Source: Verrucomicrobiaceae bacterium (lineage in GTDB: Bacteria > Verrucomicrobiota > Verrucomicrobiia > Verrucomicrobiales > Verrucomicrobiaceae). Taken from it: 64,000 nucleotides of DNA. The translations under genes and the position numbers were made by a program. Shown here one piece after another: positions 32,194-42,155 of this stretch. The notes beneath the pieces were generated by a model. It searched no databases. It saw only the letters and a program-made list of their open reading frames with translations, and was not told the DNA's origin. The stretch lies in contig JAIXYN010000009.1 in assembly GCA_027490195.1 (NCBI GenBank), forward strand, positions 52,088-116,087, written 5' to 3'. Each line of letters starts with the position of its first letter. Positions within the stretch are counted from its first letter, which is position 1.

Positions 32194-33396
32194 ATGCGCT
32201 CCAAACTGGCAATGCTTCTACTGGCCGTCGCTGTGCTCAGCCCAGCGGCATTGCGTGCGCAGGGGTTGACGGCAATCCAGAACTACTCGGCTGATTTTAA
32301 AACCGAGCAGCCTCTGACGTTTTCGATCACCGGCAACTCTGGGTATGACGTGCTCAAGTATAAGGTGCCATCGGCCTCGTTGAGCAACATTGATTCCTGG
32401 TACATGCAGGCGGGTGCGGGGACTTCCTATACCCATGCGGACCAGACCACGCCCTACAGCTTCAGTCTGGAAGGCAGCGTTCTTGAATATGTGAACGGAG
32501 TGCCGGTTTACGGCAGCACCTTTTACAACGGCATGGCGACCTTTAATTTCGAGCACCAGTTTTCTGAACGTCTGAAAGTGAGCAACAATTTATATGTCAC
32601 CTATGGCACCAATCCCAACAGTGCTTTTGGCTACGGTGCTACCAGTGCCCTGTGGAACGGGCAGTTTCTGTACGGCTACAACAATTTAAATGTGAGCTAC
32701 GCTTGGACGCCGCGGTTCTCGACCACAACGTCCTACACGTTCGACGGCATCGCCTATGAGGACTCTGCGGTGGCCACTTCGCAGGACCGTTATTCGCATC
32801 TGCTTGCACAGCAATTCGCCTATAAAATTGCGCAGCGGACCAGTCTGACGGCAGAGTACCGCTACCGCATGACGGACTTCACCAAGAGCGGCTTCCAAAA
32901 TTACCATTCACATTTCGCCCTGGCTGGAGTTGACCATGCGTGGAGCGAGAACATGTCCACTTCGGTACGAGCTGGCGCAGAACTTTTCCAAAACAGCCGT
33001 GGGAGCCAAACGAAGCCCTATGCTGAAGCCGCGCTCAACTATGCGGTGGCACAGCAGACCCAGCTGCGCTGGTTTTCGATGCTGGGTTTCAACGGTGCGC
33101 TGCTAGGCAACTACAGAAGCAGCTATGGCGTGAACACCGGTGTGCAGCTGAACCATCAGGTCAGCAAGCGTTTCAGCGTCAACGGCGGAGCGAGCTATGC
33201 GCACTCGGAGCTCTCAGGGGGCACTACTCCGGACCAGACACAGGACTCGGTTTTCCTCAATACGGGCATTGGCTATCAGCTGATGGATAACGTCAATCTG
33301 AACGCCAACTACTCATTCTCCACGCAGCTTTCCAATGACCCTCAGGTTGAATTCAACCGCAACCAAGTCTCCCTAGGCGCCACGGCCACCTTTTAG
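32194..33396 (+). CDS. Outer-membrane beta-barrel protein
   Basis: A 400-residue protein with a signal peptide (MRSKLAMLLLAVAVLSPAALRAQ). The mature part is a series of amphipathic beta strands with many Tyr, Ser, Thr and Asn residues (FEHQFSERLKVSNNLYVTYG, LNANYSFSTQLSNDPQVEF), ending in Phe (VSLGATATF), the usual signal for the BAM machinery. It resembles the OMP_b-brl/Wzi-like proteins found next to polysaccharide export genes. Given the Wzc and Wza homologues downstream, it may be the surface exit or attachment protein for the polymer. Confidence 0.78.
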   Translation: MRSKLAMLLLAVAVLSPAALRAQGLTAIQNYSADFKTEQPLTFSITGNSGYDVLKYKVPSASLSNIDSWYMQAGAGTSYTHADQTTPYSFSLEGSVLEYVNGVPVYGSTFYNGMATFNFEHQFSERLKVSNNLYVTYGTNPNSAFGYGATSALWNGQFLYGYNNLNVSYAWTPRFSTTTSYTFDGIAYEDSAVATSQDRYSHLLAQQFAYKIAQRTSLTAEYRYRMTDFTKSGFQNYHSHFALAGVDHAWSENMSTSVRAGAELFQNSRGSQTKPYAEAALNYAVAQQTQLRWFSMLGFNGALLGNYRSSYGVNTGVQLNHQVSKRFSVNGGASYAHSELSGGTTPDQTQDSVFLNTGIGYQLMDNVNLNANYSFSTQLSNDPQVEFNRNQVSLGATATF

Positions 33397-33419
33397 TCCC
33401 AACAGCCAAGACAACACGA

Positions 33420-33461
33420 CGCCAGCGGGCAGATTCAGACATGACGAATCTCCCGCTGGCG
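33420..33461. terminator. Strong hairpin between the barrel gene and the tyrosine kinase gene
   Basis: CGCCAGCGGG (33420-33429) pairs perfectly with CCCGCTGGCG (33452-33461). Inside it AGATTC (33431-33436) pairs with GAATCT (33446-33451), leaving one bulged C and a 9-base loop. No T-tract follows. It may attenuate transcription or set mRNA stability inside the export operon. Confidence 0.6.
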
Positions 33462-33513
33462 GCATTTCAAGACCATTTTCTTAACCTTTCCGAATAGTCA
33501 AACCTGAGCAGTC

Positions 33514-35712
33514 ATGAACGAGTCCGGCACCGAACTGCAGAAGCATGCGATGGACACCTGGCAGGTGGTCAAGAATCGCTTTGGGCTCATCTCGCTCTCG
33601 TTCATTCTGATTTTCGCGGCGGCAGCAGTGCTGACTTATATCATGCCGCGCAAGTATCGCGGGCATGTGGAAATGACGATTGAGCGCATCACGCAGGACA
33701 TCAATGTGTTCGACCGCAACCGCAGTGACGGCCTCGCTTTCACCCAGGAGTACATTAAAACTCAGTTCGAGACGATCACGAAGCCCACCACGCTTTATCC
33801 GGTGATCGAAAAACTGGAACTGACCAAAAAGTGGGAGATGCCCAACCGCCAGGCGGCGCTGGCGAGACTGCGCTCCAATTTGGATACGCAGTCGATGCTG
33901 CGCTCAGATTTTGTCACCATTGATTATTACGACCAGGATTCCCAGCTCGCGGCCGCCATCGCCAATGAAGTGGCCAAGAGCTACATGGATCAGCGCAACA
34001 ACATTGAGAGCGGCAAGAAGCAGAAGGCCCTCGACGTGCTGCAGCAGCAAATCTCGGAGCAGGAGGCTCTTCGTAGCCAAGCGCAAGTTCGTTCCCAGGA
34101 GGCCAGACGCAAGGCCGGTATCGTTGGCGACTGGATCGTCGGCGGGGGCAGCTCGCTGAATCCAGGCGGTGAGATGCGCAGTGAAAAAGACTCCATGGTC
34201 ATCTCGCGTGAGCAGGCTCTCATGCTTGCCGATCAGGAAATCTTGACTTTGCAGTCAGAGATCGACCAGGTGGGCAAGCTGACACCCGAGCAGCTTATTG
34301 ACCAGGCATCCGGACTTAAACTGGAAAATCAAAGCATCATCGCCATTACGTCGAAGCTGCAGGATCTGAAGGTTTCGCGTGAAGGCCTGATGAATGAAGG
34401 GCGTGGGCGTCTTCATCCGCAGGTGCTGAGTGTGGACAGTAAGATGGCTGAGTACCAAAAGCTCATTCAAGGAGAAGCCAAAGCGCATGTGGCGGGTCTG
34501 CAAAATCGGCTTGATGCTGCGAAGAAGAAGCGGGAATCCCTCAAGGTTTACAACGAAGACGCCAAACAGGAACTGCAGAACATGTCGTCCCTTTACTCGG
34601 AGTACAAGACGGCCAAGGACGAGGTCACGTATTTGGAAGATCTGCTGGTAAAAATGCGCTCGCGCTTCTTCGAAGAAAAAGCGGGCACCCAGTTGGAGAG
34701 ATCTTTCGCCACGATTTATTCGGAAGCAGAACCCGAAGGAAAGCCTGCTAAGCCAAATGTTCCGCTGCATCTCGCTTTGGGCGGCGTGCTGGGGCTCATG
34801 TTTGGGCTCGGTCTCGCTTTCTTCCTGGAGTACATGGACACGACCGTGAAGAGTCTCGATGACGTGGAGCGCTACCTCGGAGTACCCGTCTTGGCGGTGG
34901 TGCCGAAGGATGTCGGGGTACTGCATCGCTCCAGTGGTTTCAATCCTGACGCCGAGGCCTACCGCATTCTGCGCACGAACATTGAATTCAACCGCAAAAC
35001 TCCGGACGCCAACTGCCTGAGTGTCGTCAGCGGAGGGGCCGGGGAGGGGAAGTCCACCACGATGGTGAATCTCGCCTATGTGTGCGCCCAGGGTGGTTAC
35101 AACGTGCTGCTCATTGATGCTGATTTGCGCCGTCCCAGCCTGCACACGCATTTCGACGTGAGCCACGCTACGGGCCTGACTAATTACCTCACCACTGACA
35201 TCCGGCTGGAAGATGTGGTGCTGCGCACTGCGGTGGAGAATCTCTTTTTTCTTCCCAGCGGCCTGCTGCCAGCGGACAGCGCGGGATTGCTCAACTCGCA
35301 GCGCATGGTGGATCTCATCAACGATGTCAAAAGCCGCTTTGATCTCGTCTTGATCGACTCACCCCCCATCCTTGGCGTCAGCGATGCCTCCGTGCTCGCC
35401 AATCTGGCGGACATGACGATGATCGTGGTGCAGCATCGCAAGTTGCCACGTCACATGCTCTTGCGTGTGAAGCAGGGCGTCGAAAATGTCGGTGGCAAGG
35501 TGGTGGGAGTGGTCCTCAACAACGTGGACCTGCGCAGCGATGCGCAGTACCAATATTACACCAGCTACTACACCTATTACTCGCCGACGAATTCGCCCAA
35601 CGGCGGTTCGGGAGGCAAGTCCCGCCGCCGTAAAATCAAAGCTGAAACCACCGCGACTGCACTGGGAGCTTCTCAGGCAGTCTCCCGGCTGGATGGCGAC
35701 GATGTCTTTTAA
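33514..35712 (+). CDS. Polysaccharide co-polymerase / tyrosine autokinase (Wzc-like)
   Basis: A 732-residue inner-membrane protein that would control chain length and export of an exopolysaccharide. The N-terminal Wzz domain begins after a membrane helix (about 26-44), and long coiled-coil stretches fill about 150-390. A second membrane helix is near 425-445 (HLALGGVLGLMFGLGLAFFLE). The C-terminal BY-kinase has Walker A GGAGEGKSTTMVNLAYV, A' VLLIDADLRRPS and Walker B LVLIDSPPILGVSD. It ends in a Tyr cluster (YQYYTSYYTYYSP), the autophosphorylation site of such kinases. Two export proteins follow. No glycosyltransferases are nearby. Confidence 0.92.
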   Translation: MNESGTELQKHAMDTWQVVKNRFGLISLSFILIFAAAAVLTYIMPRKYRGHVEMTIERITQDINVFDRNRSDGLAFTQEYIKTQFETITKPTTLYPVIEKLELTKKWEMPNRQAALARLRSNLDTQSMLRSDFVTIDYYDQDSQLAAAIANEVAKSYMDQRNNIESGKKQKALDVLQQQISEQEALRSQAQVRSQEARRKAGIVGDWIVGGGSSLNPGGEMRSEKDSMVISREQALMLADQEILTLQSEIDQVGKLTPEQLIDQASGLKLENQSIIAITSKLQDLKVSREGLMNEGRGRLHPQVLSVDSKMAEYQKLIQGEAKAHVAGLQNRLDAAKKKRESLKVYNEDAKQELQNMSSLYSEYKTAKDEVTYLEDLLVKMRSRFFEEKAGTQLERSFATIYSEAEPEGKPAKPNVPLHLALGGVLGLMFGLGLAFFLEYMDTTVKSLDDVERYLGVPVLAVVPKDVGVLHRSSGFNPDAEAYRILRTNIEFNRKTPDANCLSVVSGGAGEGKSTTMVNLAYVCAQGGYNVLLIDADLRRPSLHTHFDVSHATGLTNYLTTDIRLEDVVLRTAVENLFFLPSGLLPADSAGLLNSQRMVDLINDVKSRFDLVLIDSPPILGVSDASVLANLADMTMIVVQHRKLPRHMLLRVKQGVENVGGKVVGVVLNNVDLRSDAQYQYYTSYYTYYSPTNSPNGGSGGKSRRRKIKAETTATALGASQAVSRLDGDDVF

Positions 35713-35733
35713 TTTCACTTCAACACGCACTGC

Positions 35734-36294
35734 ATGAAAACACGCATTCTCTCCTGCCTCTTAGCTGTCTGCGCCCTTGCAACGGCGCATGCCCAGAACG
35801 GGGAAATCGCCCTCAAGCCCAACAACCGGATCACGATTTCCATCGGCGGCATCCCAGACAATGAGGTGCCGCAGATCAGCAAGGTGTACACGATTAGTGA
35901 CAATGGCACCGTCAATCTGCTGCACATCGGCGAGGTGCGCGCCTCCGGTCTCAAGCCTTCCAGCCTGCAGCGCACGATTGAACAGACTTACATTGCTCGT
36001 GAAATTTACACGCGACCAACGGTGACCGTGACGACCAATGACAGTTTAACCACCCAGCAGTTGGTCTATGTGGTGGGCGGCATCAAGGGGAATGGCTCAG
36101 TGCCGTACACGTCCAGCATGACTATTCTTAAAGCCATCTCAGCCGCTGGCGGCTTCTCGCCGTTTGCCAAGCCCAGCAGGACCAAGCTGATCCGCAACGG
36201 TGTGACCACTGAAATCAATCTCAAGGATATCAGCTCAGACCCTTCTCGCGACATCAAGCTCCAGCCCGAAGATCAGATCATCGTGCCGGATTGA
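35734..36294 (+). CDS. Polysaccharide export protein, Wza-like (copy 1)
   Basis: A 186-residue export protein with a signal peptide (MKTRILSCLLAVCALATAHA) but no lipobox Cys. The Poly_export domain (VYTISDNGTVNLLHIGEVRASGL) and one SLBB-like unit (QLVYVVGGIKGNGSVPYTSSMTILKAISAAGGFSPFAKPSRTKLI) fill the protein. It ends in KLQPEDQIIVPD. It is half the size of Wza and lacks the membrane-spanning C-terminal helix. It probably forms or caps a periplasmic channel that works with the adjacent Wzc-like kinase. Its neighbour is a close paralogue. Confidence 0.88.
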   Translation: MKTRILSCLLAVCALATAHAQNGEIALKPNNRITISIGGIPDNEVPQISKVYTISDNGTVNLLHIGEVRASGLKPSSLQRTIEQTYIAREIYTRPTVTVTTNDSLTTQQLVYVVGGIKGNGSVPYTSSMTILKAISAAGGFSPFAKPSRTKLIRNGVTTEINLKDISSDPSRDIKLQPEDQIIVPD

Positions 36295-36311
36295 ACCTGA
36301 AAACACTTGCC

Positions 36312-36884
36312 ATGAAGTTCACCCGTCATCTGCTCTCCATCATTGCCGGGGTCATGTTCATGGCCTCGACGGTGGAGGCTCAGAATACTGAAATGGCTTT
36401 GAAAGCCGGTGATCGCATCGCGCTTTCCATCGGCGGGATTCCTGCGGACGATGCATCGCAGATCAGCAAAGTGTACAGCATCAGCGACAGTGGCACCATC
36501 AACCTCGTGCATGTCGGCGAAGTGAAGGCCATCGGCCTCAAGCCTTCGGAACTGCAGCGCGTCATTGAGCAGACCTACATTCGGCATGAACTTTACATGC
36601 GTCCGACAGTGACCGTCTCCATCGATGGTGGGGATGTGCCCGCCCGCCTGATCTATGTCGTGAGTGGCTGCAAAAAGAACGGCCCTGTGACCTACAATGC
36701 CGGAATGAGCATCATAAAAGCTATCAGCGTTGCTGGCGGCTTTTCTGACTTTGCCCAACCTAGTAGAACGAAACTCATTCGGAATGGCACAAGCACAACC
36801 GTCGACCTCCGAAACGTCGGCTCTGATCCAAGCAAAGATATCAAACTCCAGCCCGAAGATCAGATCATCGTGCCGGAGTCATGA
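36312..36884 (+). CDS. Polysaccharide export protein, Wza-like (copy 2)
   Basis: A 190-residue paralogue of the preceding gene, 17 bases downstream, with the same layout: signal peptide (MKFTRHLLSIIAGVMFMAST), Poly_export domain (SKVYSISDSGTINLVHVGEV) and a single SLBB-like unit. The last block, KLQPEDQIIVP, is identical in both. It also lacks a lipobox. The two proteins agree at well over half of positions by eye, so they come from a tandem duplication. Retention of both suggests a mixed ring or separate roles. Confidence 0.87.
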   Translation: MKFTRHLLSIIAGVMFMASTVEAQNTEMALKAGDRIALSIGGIPADDASQISKVYSISDSGTINLVHVGEVKAIGLKPSELQRVIEQTYIRHELYMRPTVTVSIDGGDVPARLIYVVSGCKKNGPVTYNAGMSIIKAISVAGGFSDFAQPSRTKLIRNGTSTTVDLRNVGSDPSKDIKLQPEDQIIVPES

Positions 36885-36912
36885 AGGTGGAACCAACCTT
36901 TGGGATTGTGGC

Positions 36913-38631
36913 TTAGAGCCCCAGATCCGTCACGGCTCCATGACTCGCATCACTGGTGAGCTTGGCGTACTTGGCGAGGACACCGCGGGTGTAGCGCGGC
37001 TTGGGCTGCTTCCATTTGGCAAGGCGTGTCTTCAGTTCCGTGGCGGGAATGCCGAGGGTGATGGCGCGTTTCTCGGCGTCGATGGTGATGGGGTCGCCAT
37101 TCTTGATGACGGCAATGGGGCCACCCACGAAGGCTTCCGGGGTGACGTGGCCAACGACGAAGCCGTGGCTGCCGCCGCTGAAGCGACCATCGGTGATGAA
37201 TGCGACGTCTTTGCCAAGGCCTTTGCCCATGATGGCGGAGGTGGGGGAAAGCATTTCGCGCATGCCGGGGCCGCCTTTGGGGCCTTCCATGCGGACGACG
37301 ATGACGTGGCCTTTCTTGACCTTGTCATTGAGGATGGCCTGCAGGGCGGTCTCTTCGGACTCGAACACGATGGCCTTGCCTTCGAACTTAAGGCCTTCCT
37401 TGCCGGAGATTTTGCCGACGGCACCGCCGGGGCAGAGGTTGCCTTTGAAGATGACGAGGTGGCTGTCTTTCTTGAGGGGATTGCTGAGGGGGCGGACGAT
37501 CTGCTGGTCTTTGGGCCAGACGATCTTGGAGTTCTTCATGTTCTCCTTCATCGTCTTGCCGGTGACGGTGAGGCAGTCGCCGTGCATGAGGCCTTCGTTG
37601 ATCAGGATGCGGATGAGCGGGACGGTGCCGCCGATCTTCACGAGGTCGTTCATGAAATACTTGCCGCTGGGTTTGAGGTCTGCCAGCACGGGGGTCTTCT
37701 TGCCAATGCGGACGAAGTCTTCGATGCCGAGCTTTACGCCGGCGGTGTGGGCCATGGCGATGAGATGGAGCACGGCATTGGTGGAGCCGCCGAGAGTTAT
37801 GATGAGGGTGATGGCGTTTTCGAAGGCCTCCTTCGTCATGATGTCGCGGGGGGTGATGCCCTTCTTGATCATGTTCATGACGGCGGCGCCGGCGTCGAAG
37901 CAGTCGATGAGCTTTTCATTGCCGACGGCGGACTGGGCGCCGGAGTTCGGAAGGCTCATGCCGAGGGCCTCGATGGCGCTGGCCATGGTGTTGGCGGTGT
38001 ACATGCCGCCGCAGGAGCCTTCGCCGGGGATGGCGTGCTGCTCGATGTCGATGAGATCCTTGTCATTGATGAGGCAGTTGGCGTGCTTGCCAACGGCTTC
38101 GAAGACGGTGACGATGTCTGCGTCCTTCTTTTCAGGGCCGACGCAGCCGGGGAGGATGGTGCCGCCGTAGACGAAAACGCTGGGGCGGTTCATGCGTGCC
38201 ATGGCCATGAGGCAGCCGGGCATGTTTTTATCGCATCCGCCGATGGCGACGAAGCCGTCCATGCCTTCGCAGCCGACGACGGTCTCGATGGAGTCCGCGA
38301 TGACTTCACGGGAGACGAGGGAGTATTTCATGCCCTCCGTGCCCATGGAGATGCCGTCCGAGATGGTGATGGTGTTGAAGATCATGCTCTTGCCACCAGC
38401 GGCGTCCGCGCCCTTGGCTGCTTCCCTGGCCAGGCGGTCGATGTGCATGTTGCACGGTGTGACCATGCTCCAGAGGGAGGCGATGCCGATCTGGGATTTT
38501 TGGAAGTCTTCGCGCTTGAAGCCAACGGCGTGCAGCATGGCGCGGCTGGCGGCGCGGTCCACCCCATCGACAACGATGGCGCTGTGTTTGCGGTGGAGGT
38601 CGGATTTGGCGGCGGAGGCTTTCTTGGGCAT
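36913..38631 (-). CDS. ilvD: Dihydroxy-acid dehydratase
   Basis: IlvD dehydrates 2,3-dihydroxy-isovalerate and -methylvalerate in valine and isoleucine synthesis. The 572-residue protein has all three Fe-S Cys contexts: [16 protein letters not shown] and [12 protein letters not shown]. It also has the active-site segment [23 protein letters not shown] 38631 begins [17 protein letters not shown], close to the family start; the frame is open further upstream but there overlaps the divergent cytochrome gene. A second, diverged IlvD/Edd enzyme lies at 60347. Confidence 0.94.
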   Translation of the reverse strand: MPKKASAAKSDLHRKHSAIVVDGVDRAASRAMLHAVGFKREDFQKSQIGIASLWSMVTPCNMHIDRLAREAAKGADAAGGKSMIFNTITISDGISMGTEGMKYSLVSREVIADSIETVVGCEGMDGFVAIGGCDKNMPGCLMAMARMNRPSVFVYGGTILPGCVGPEKKDADIVTVFEAVGKHANCLINDKDLIDIEQHAIPGEGSCGGMYTANTMASAIEALGMSLPNSGAQSAVGNEKLIDCFDAGAAVMNMIKKGITPRDIMTKEAFENAITLIITLGGSTNAVLHLIAMAHTAGVKLGIEDFVRIGKKTPVLADLKPSGKYFMNDLVKIGGTVPLIRILINEGLMHGDCLTVTGKTMKENMKNSKIVWPKDQQIVRPLSNPLKKDSHLVIFKGNLCPGGAVGKISGKEGLKFEGKAIVFESEETALQAILNDKVKKGHVIVVRMEGPKGGPGMREMLSPTSAIMGKGLGKDVAFITDGRFSGGSHGFVVGHVTPEAFVGGPIAVIKNGDPITIDAEKRAITLGIPATELKTRLAKWKQPKPRYTRGVLAKYAKLTSDASHGAVTDLGL

Positions 38632-38764
38632 GGTCAGGGGTGGATTTGGAACGTGCAAAATGGCAGGCATGATCGGCGGCGCAAGCTGCCTTTGAAGCAG
38701 TCTAAGCGCAGGATTTGGCAAACATGGCGTGGTCATGTGGTGACGACTGCACAAGGGTGGACCG

Positions 38765-39532
38765 ATGAAGTGTCTGGCTGTAGCTTTTTTGATCCTGCTG
38801 GGCTCCCTGCTGAATGCAGAGGAGGCCGGTGGTGGCATGGCGCTGGACTTCAATCTCTACATGCAGGGGAAGTATGTGTATGAGCGCAACTGCATCGTCT
38901 GCCACGGTCCGCGTGGGGATGGCAATGGCGAGCTCAGCCCCACGCTACAGCCGAAGCCGCGCTCATTTCGCGAGGGGATGTTCAAATTTCGCTCCACACC
39001 CTATGGCATGCTGCCGACGGATGAGGATCTGCGCCGGACCATTACGCATGGGCTGAGCGGTACGGCCATGGGAATGTTTAGCCATTTGCAGACGGACGAG
39101 GTGGGTGCCGTGATCGCCTATCTGAAATCGTTTTCACGCCGGTGGAAGAAGCCGGAGAACCATGCGCCTGCTTTGAAATTCTCTCCGCCTCCGGAGTGGT
39201 TCAAGACGGCAAACGAACTCAAAGCCCATGCCCAGACGGGGCAGAAGTTTTTTGCCGTGAATTGTGCCGCCTGCCACGGCGAAAAAGCGGATGGGAAAGG
39301 CCCCGCTGCGGTCAGCCTGAAGGACATCTGGGGGATGCCTGCGGTGCCAGCCGACCTGCGTCAGGCGCATCTGCGGTGTGGTGACAGCCCGGCAGATTTG
39401 TTTCGCGTGCTCGCCACAGGTTTGAACGGCACTCCCATGGCGAGCTTTGATGCGGCTCTCACTGAGGCGCAGCGCTGGGACATCATCGCTTATATTTTGA
39501 GCGTGCGTTTGCCGTCGGTTCCAGTGTTGTAA
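38765..39532 (+). CDS. Periplasmic dihaem cytochrome c
   Basis: A 255-residue exported cytochrome. A signal peptide ([20 protein letters not shown]) is followed by two class I cytochrome c domains, with haem motifs CIVCH (about 43-47) and CAACH (about 167-171). Both have the downstream GDGxGxLSPTL-like or [11 protein letters not shown] segment. Candidate axial Met residues are in GTAMGMFSH and GTPMASF. It would shuttle electrons in the periplasm; partners are not visible. It is divergent from ilvD. Confidence 0.88.
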   Translation: MKCLAVAFLILLGSLLNAEEAGGGMALDFNLYMQGKYVYERNCIVCHGPRGDGNGELSPTLQPKPRSFREGMFKFRSTPYGMLPTDEDLRRTITHGLSGTAMGMFSHLQTDEVGAVIAYLKSFSRRWKKPENHAPALKFSPPPEWFKTANELKAHAQTGQKFFAVNCAACHGEKADGKGPAAVSLKDIWGMPAVPADLRQAHLRCGDSPADLFRVLATGLNGTPMASFDAALTEAQRWDIIAYILSVRLPSVPVL

Positions 39533-39604
39533 CAATGTCGGATGCGGGATGTCTTATGAATCAGTATTTGCCTCGGCAAATGGATACTTTAGCCTAGGGG
39601 CTGC

Positions 39605-41041
39605 ATGAGTCATTCCCCCCTTACTTCTGAGAGCATCGAAACATCCTTCGCCCCTTTTCGTCAGAAAATGCAGGCTGAAGGCCTGAGTGAGTCCGCCATT
39701 CGTGCGTTTCGCGGCAGCTATGCGGCGTTGCTGGCGGGTGAGACGGGGATGATTCCCGAAAGCACCATTGCACCGGCGCAGGAGCTGCCTTGTGCGGATG
39801 CACTCACGCCTCCAACTGCGGATCGTGCGGCGGAATTGCTCAAGCAGACGGTGGTCATCAAGCTCAATGGCGGTCTCGGCACGGGCATGGGACTGGAGAA
39901 AGCGAAGTCGCTGCTGCCGGTGCGTGGGGAGGATACGTTTCTTGATTTAATCGCACAGCAGATTCTTCTGCTACGCTCACAGACTGGTGGTGAGGTGCCG
40001 ATGTTCATGCTGATGAACAGTTTTAGTACTTCAGCGGATTCGGCGGAGCACCTCGCGAAACGTTTTCCACAACTGGGTGGACGCGAAACGTGGGAACTGA
40101 TGCAGAACAAGGTGCCGAAGGTGCTGGCCAGCTCGCTTGAGCCTGCGACTGCGCCTGCAAGTCCCGATCAGGAATGGTGCCCGCCGGGCCATGGTGACAT
40201 CTATGCGTGCCTCGCTGGCTCGGGCTGGCTGGAGCGTCTGCTCGGCAGTGGTGTGAGGTATGCCTTTGTGTCGAACTCGGACAACTTGGGGGCCACGCTC
40301 GACCCGGCCATCCTTGCGTGGTTTGTGGACAGCGGCATGCCGTTTGCGATGGAGGTCACACGGCGTACGGAATCGGACAAGAAGGGTGGGCATCTGGCGG
40401 TGAGATTGAGCGACGGGCGCTACCTGCTGCGTGAATCTGCGCAATGTCCGAAGTCCGATGAGCATCTGTTTCAAAACATCGACGAGCATCGCTATTTCAA
40501 CACGAACAACCTGTGGATTGACCTCCAAGCACTGAAGGGCGCACTCGAAGAGAATGACGGGCTGATTCCGCTGCCGCCGATCATGAACAAGAAGACGGTG
40601 GATCCGCGCGATGCTGCTTCGCCTGCTGTGGTGCAGTTGGAGACGGCAATGGGGGCAGCCATTGAGTGCTTTGCGGGAGCGGGTGCCATTGAGGTCTCGC
40701 GTGTGCGGTTTGCGCCGGTGAAGACCACCAGTGATCTGCTTGCCGTGCGCTCTGATGCGTATGAACTCACGGAGGACTTCTGCCTGCGGCTGCACCCCAG
40801 CCGCAATGGCCAGCCGCCGCACCTGCATCTAGATCAAAAGCTCTGCAAGCTGGTGGATGGTTTGGAGAAGAACTTCCCGCACACGCCCAGCCTGCTGCAT
40901 TGCCGCAGCCTGCTGGTGCATGGTCCGGTGGAATGCGGTGCCGGCGTTGTTTTCAAAGGTGATGCAGTGATTCACAATCACACTCAAGCTGCCGTGAAAC
41001 TGCGTGCTGGTGTGCATGAAGGGCCGATCAGTATTGGCTAA
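39605..41041 (+). CDS. UTP-glucose-1-phosphate uridylyltransferase, UDPGP (eukaryote-like) family
   Basis: The enzyme makes UDP-glucose from UTP and glucose-1-phosphate. The 478-residue protein belongs to the UDPGP family found in eukaryotes and some bacteria, not the GalU type. The nucleotide-binding loop is [20 protein letters not shown]. Further motifs are [36 protein letters not shown] and [10 protein letters not shown]. The C-terminal part is the usual left-handed beta-helix ([17 protein letters not shown]). UDP-glucose could feed glycogen or the exopolysaccharide exported by the unit at 31.5-36.9 kb. Confidence 0.9.
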   Translation: MSHSPLTSESIETSFAPFRQKMQAEGLSESAIRAFRGSYAALLAGETGMIPESTIAPAQELPCADALTPPTADRAAELLKQTVVIKLNGGLGTGMGLEKAKSLLPVRGEDTFLDLIAQQILLLRSQTGGEVPMFMLMNSFSTSADSAEHLAKRFPQLGGRETWELMQNKVPKVLASSLEPATAPASPDQEWCPPGHGDIYACLAGSGWLERLLGSGVRYAFVSNSDNLGATLDPAILAWFVDSGMPFAMEVTRRTESDKKGGHLAVRLSDGRYLLRESAQCPKSDEHLFQNIDEHRYFNTNNLWIDLQALKGALEENDGLIPLPPIMNKKTVDPRDAASPAVVQLETAMGAAIECFAGAGAIEVSRVRFAPVKTTSDLLAVRSDAYELTEDFCLRLHPSRNGQPPHLHLDQKLCKLVDGLEKNFPHTPSLLHCRSLLVHGPVECGAGVVFKGDAVIHNHTQAAVKLRAGVHEGPISIG

Positions 41042-41076
41042 GAAGGGAGTCAGAAATCCCTGAGATCATACGTTTC

Positions 41077-41961
41077 ATGCCCCTCATGAAACTCTGTGTT
41101 GTACTGCTTTCCGCCCTGTGTGGCTGCCTTCAGGCGGCCGATGTTGCATCTCTTGAAAAACTGGGGGCGAAGGTCACGGAGACGGCAGGCGTGGTGACAC
41201 AGGTACAGGTGAAGTGTGATGCCTTCACTGAGGGAGATTTCCGCACGCTCGGCAGCTTCACCACGATCAAAAATCTCAGCATCAGCGGCAAAACGATCAC
41301 GGATGACACGCTCGCGCTGCTCACGGGTCTCGTGGGGCTGGAGCAACTCAGCACGGATGGGATTCTGCTGACGGACGCTGGCTACAAGCACTTCGCGGCT
41401 TTTCAGAAGCTCAAGTCACTCGCGTTTTTTCATCCGGCCTTCCGTTCGAAGGCATTTACCGGCAGCGGTCTTGCCCATCTCAAAGCGTTGCCGAAGCTGG
41501 AACGTCTCACTTTCGCGGGATCGACGGCGGGTGATGTGGCGATGGATGCGATTGGACAGCTCACGCAACTCAAGGAATTCCGCACGTGGCACACAGCGCA
41601 AACGCAGGCTGGGAATGCCAATCTGGTGAAGCTCACGAATCTCACGGCGCTGCGCATGGGGCAGCGACTGCCGGAGTGGGGCAAGGACTCGCCGGTGAGT
41701 TTTGATGAATCGACGATGGCGGTGATCGCGCAGATCAAGACCTTGGAGTCACTGGAACTCACCGAGGCGCGGCTCAGCGCCAAAATCATCCCGCAGCTTC
41801 AGGCGTTGCCGAAGCTTGCGAAATTGAAGATCGAGACCGTGGACATTTCCGGCGCTGATGTGGAAGCGATCAAAGCTGCGCTACCGAATTGCAAGGTCGA
41901 CTACAAGCCGATGAGCGATGCAGAGAAGGAAGCCACGCTGGTGAAGAAGCTGAGGCTTTGA
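41077..41961 (+). CDS. Exported leucine-rich-repeat-like protein
   Basis: A 294-residue protein with a signal peptide ([17 protein letters not shown]). The mature part has about eight leucine-rich-repeat-like units, such as [32 protein letters not shown] and [27 protein letters not shown]. This is the pattern of cysteine-containing or RI-type LRRs seen in secreted planctomycete and verrucomicrobial proteins. It is likely a binding protein; the ligand is unknown. ATG 41077 or 41086 could be the start. Confidence 0.75.
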   Translation: MPLMKLCVVLLSALCGCLQAADVASLEKLGAKVTETAGVVTQVQVKCDAFTEGDFRTLGSFTTIKNLSISGKTITDDTLALLTGLVGLEQLSTDGILLTDAGYKHFAAFQKLKSLAFFHPAFRSKAFTGSGLAHLKALPKLERLTFAGSTAGDVAMDAIGQLTQLKEFRTWHTAQTQAGNANLVKLTNLTALRMGQRLPEWGKDSPVSFDESTMAVIAQIKTLESLELTEARLSAKIIPQLQALPKLAKLKIETVDISGADVEAIKAALPNCKVDYKPMSDAEKEATLVKKLRL

Positions 41962-42155
41962 GGAGTCGGATGCCAGAAATCGTGGAACTCCGCCCGAACG
42001 GTGCGCAAAGCGAGATGGTCTTCCAAATGCGCGATGTGGCCGGGGCTGTCGGGTATGAGAGAAAATTCAAACGTTTCTTTGCCTGAGACGGCGGAACTGA
42101 GGAAAATTTCCATGTCAGACTTCGTCCCAATCAATCGTTTCTCTCATCACGTCCC

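Noticed and set aside
36730..38883. 717-codon open frame on the plus strand
   Set aside because: It is fully antisense to ilvD; the Asp/Glu/Gly/Ala/Val-rich low-complexity text is a typical codon shadow of a GC-rich gene.
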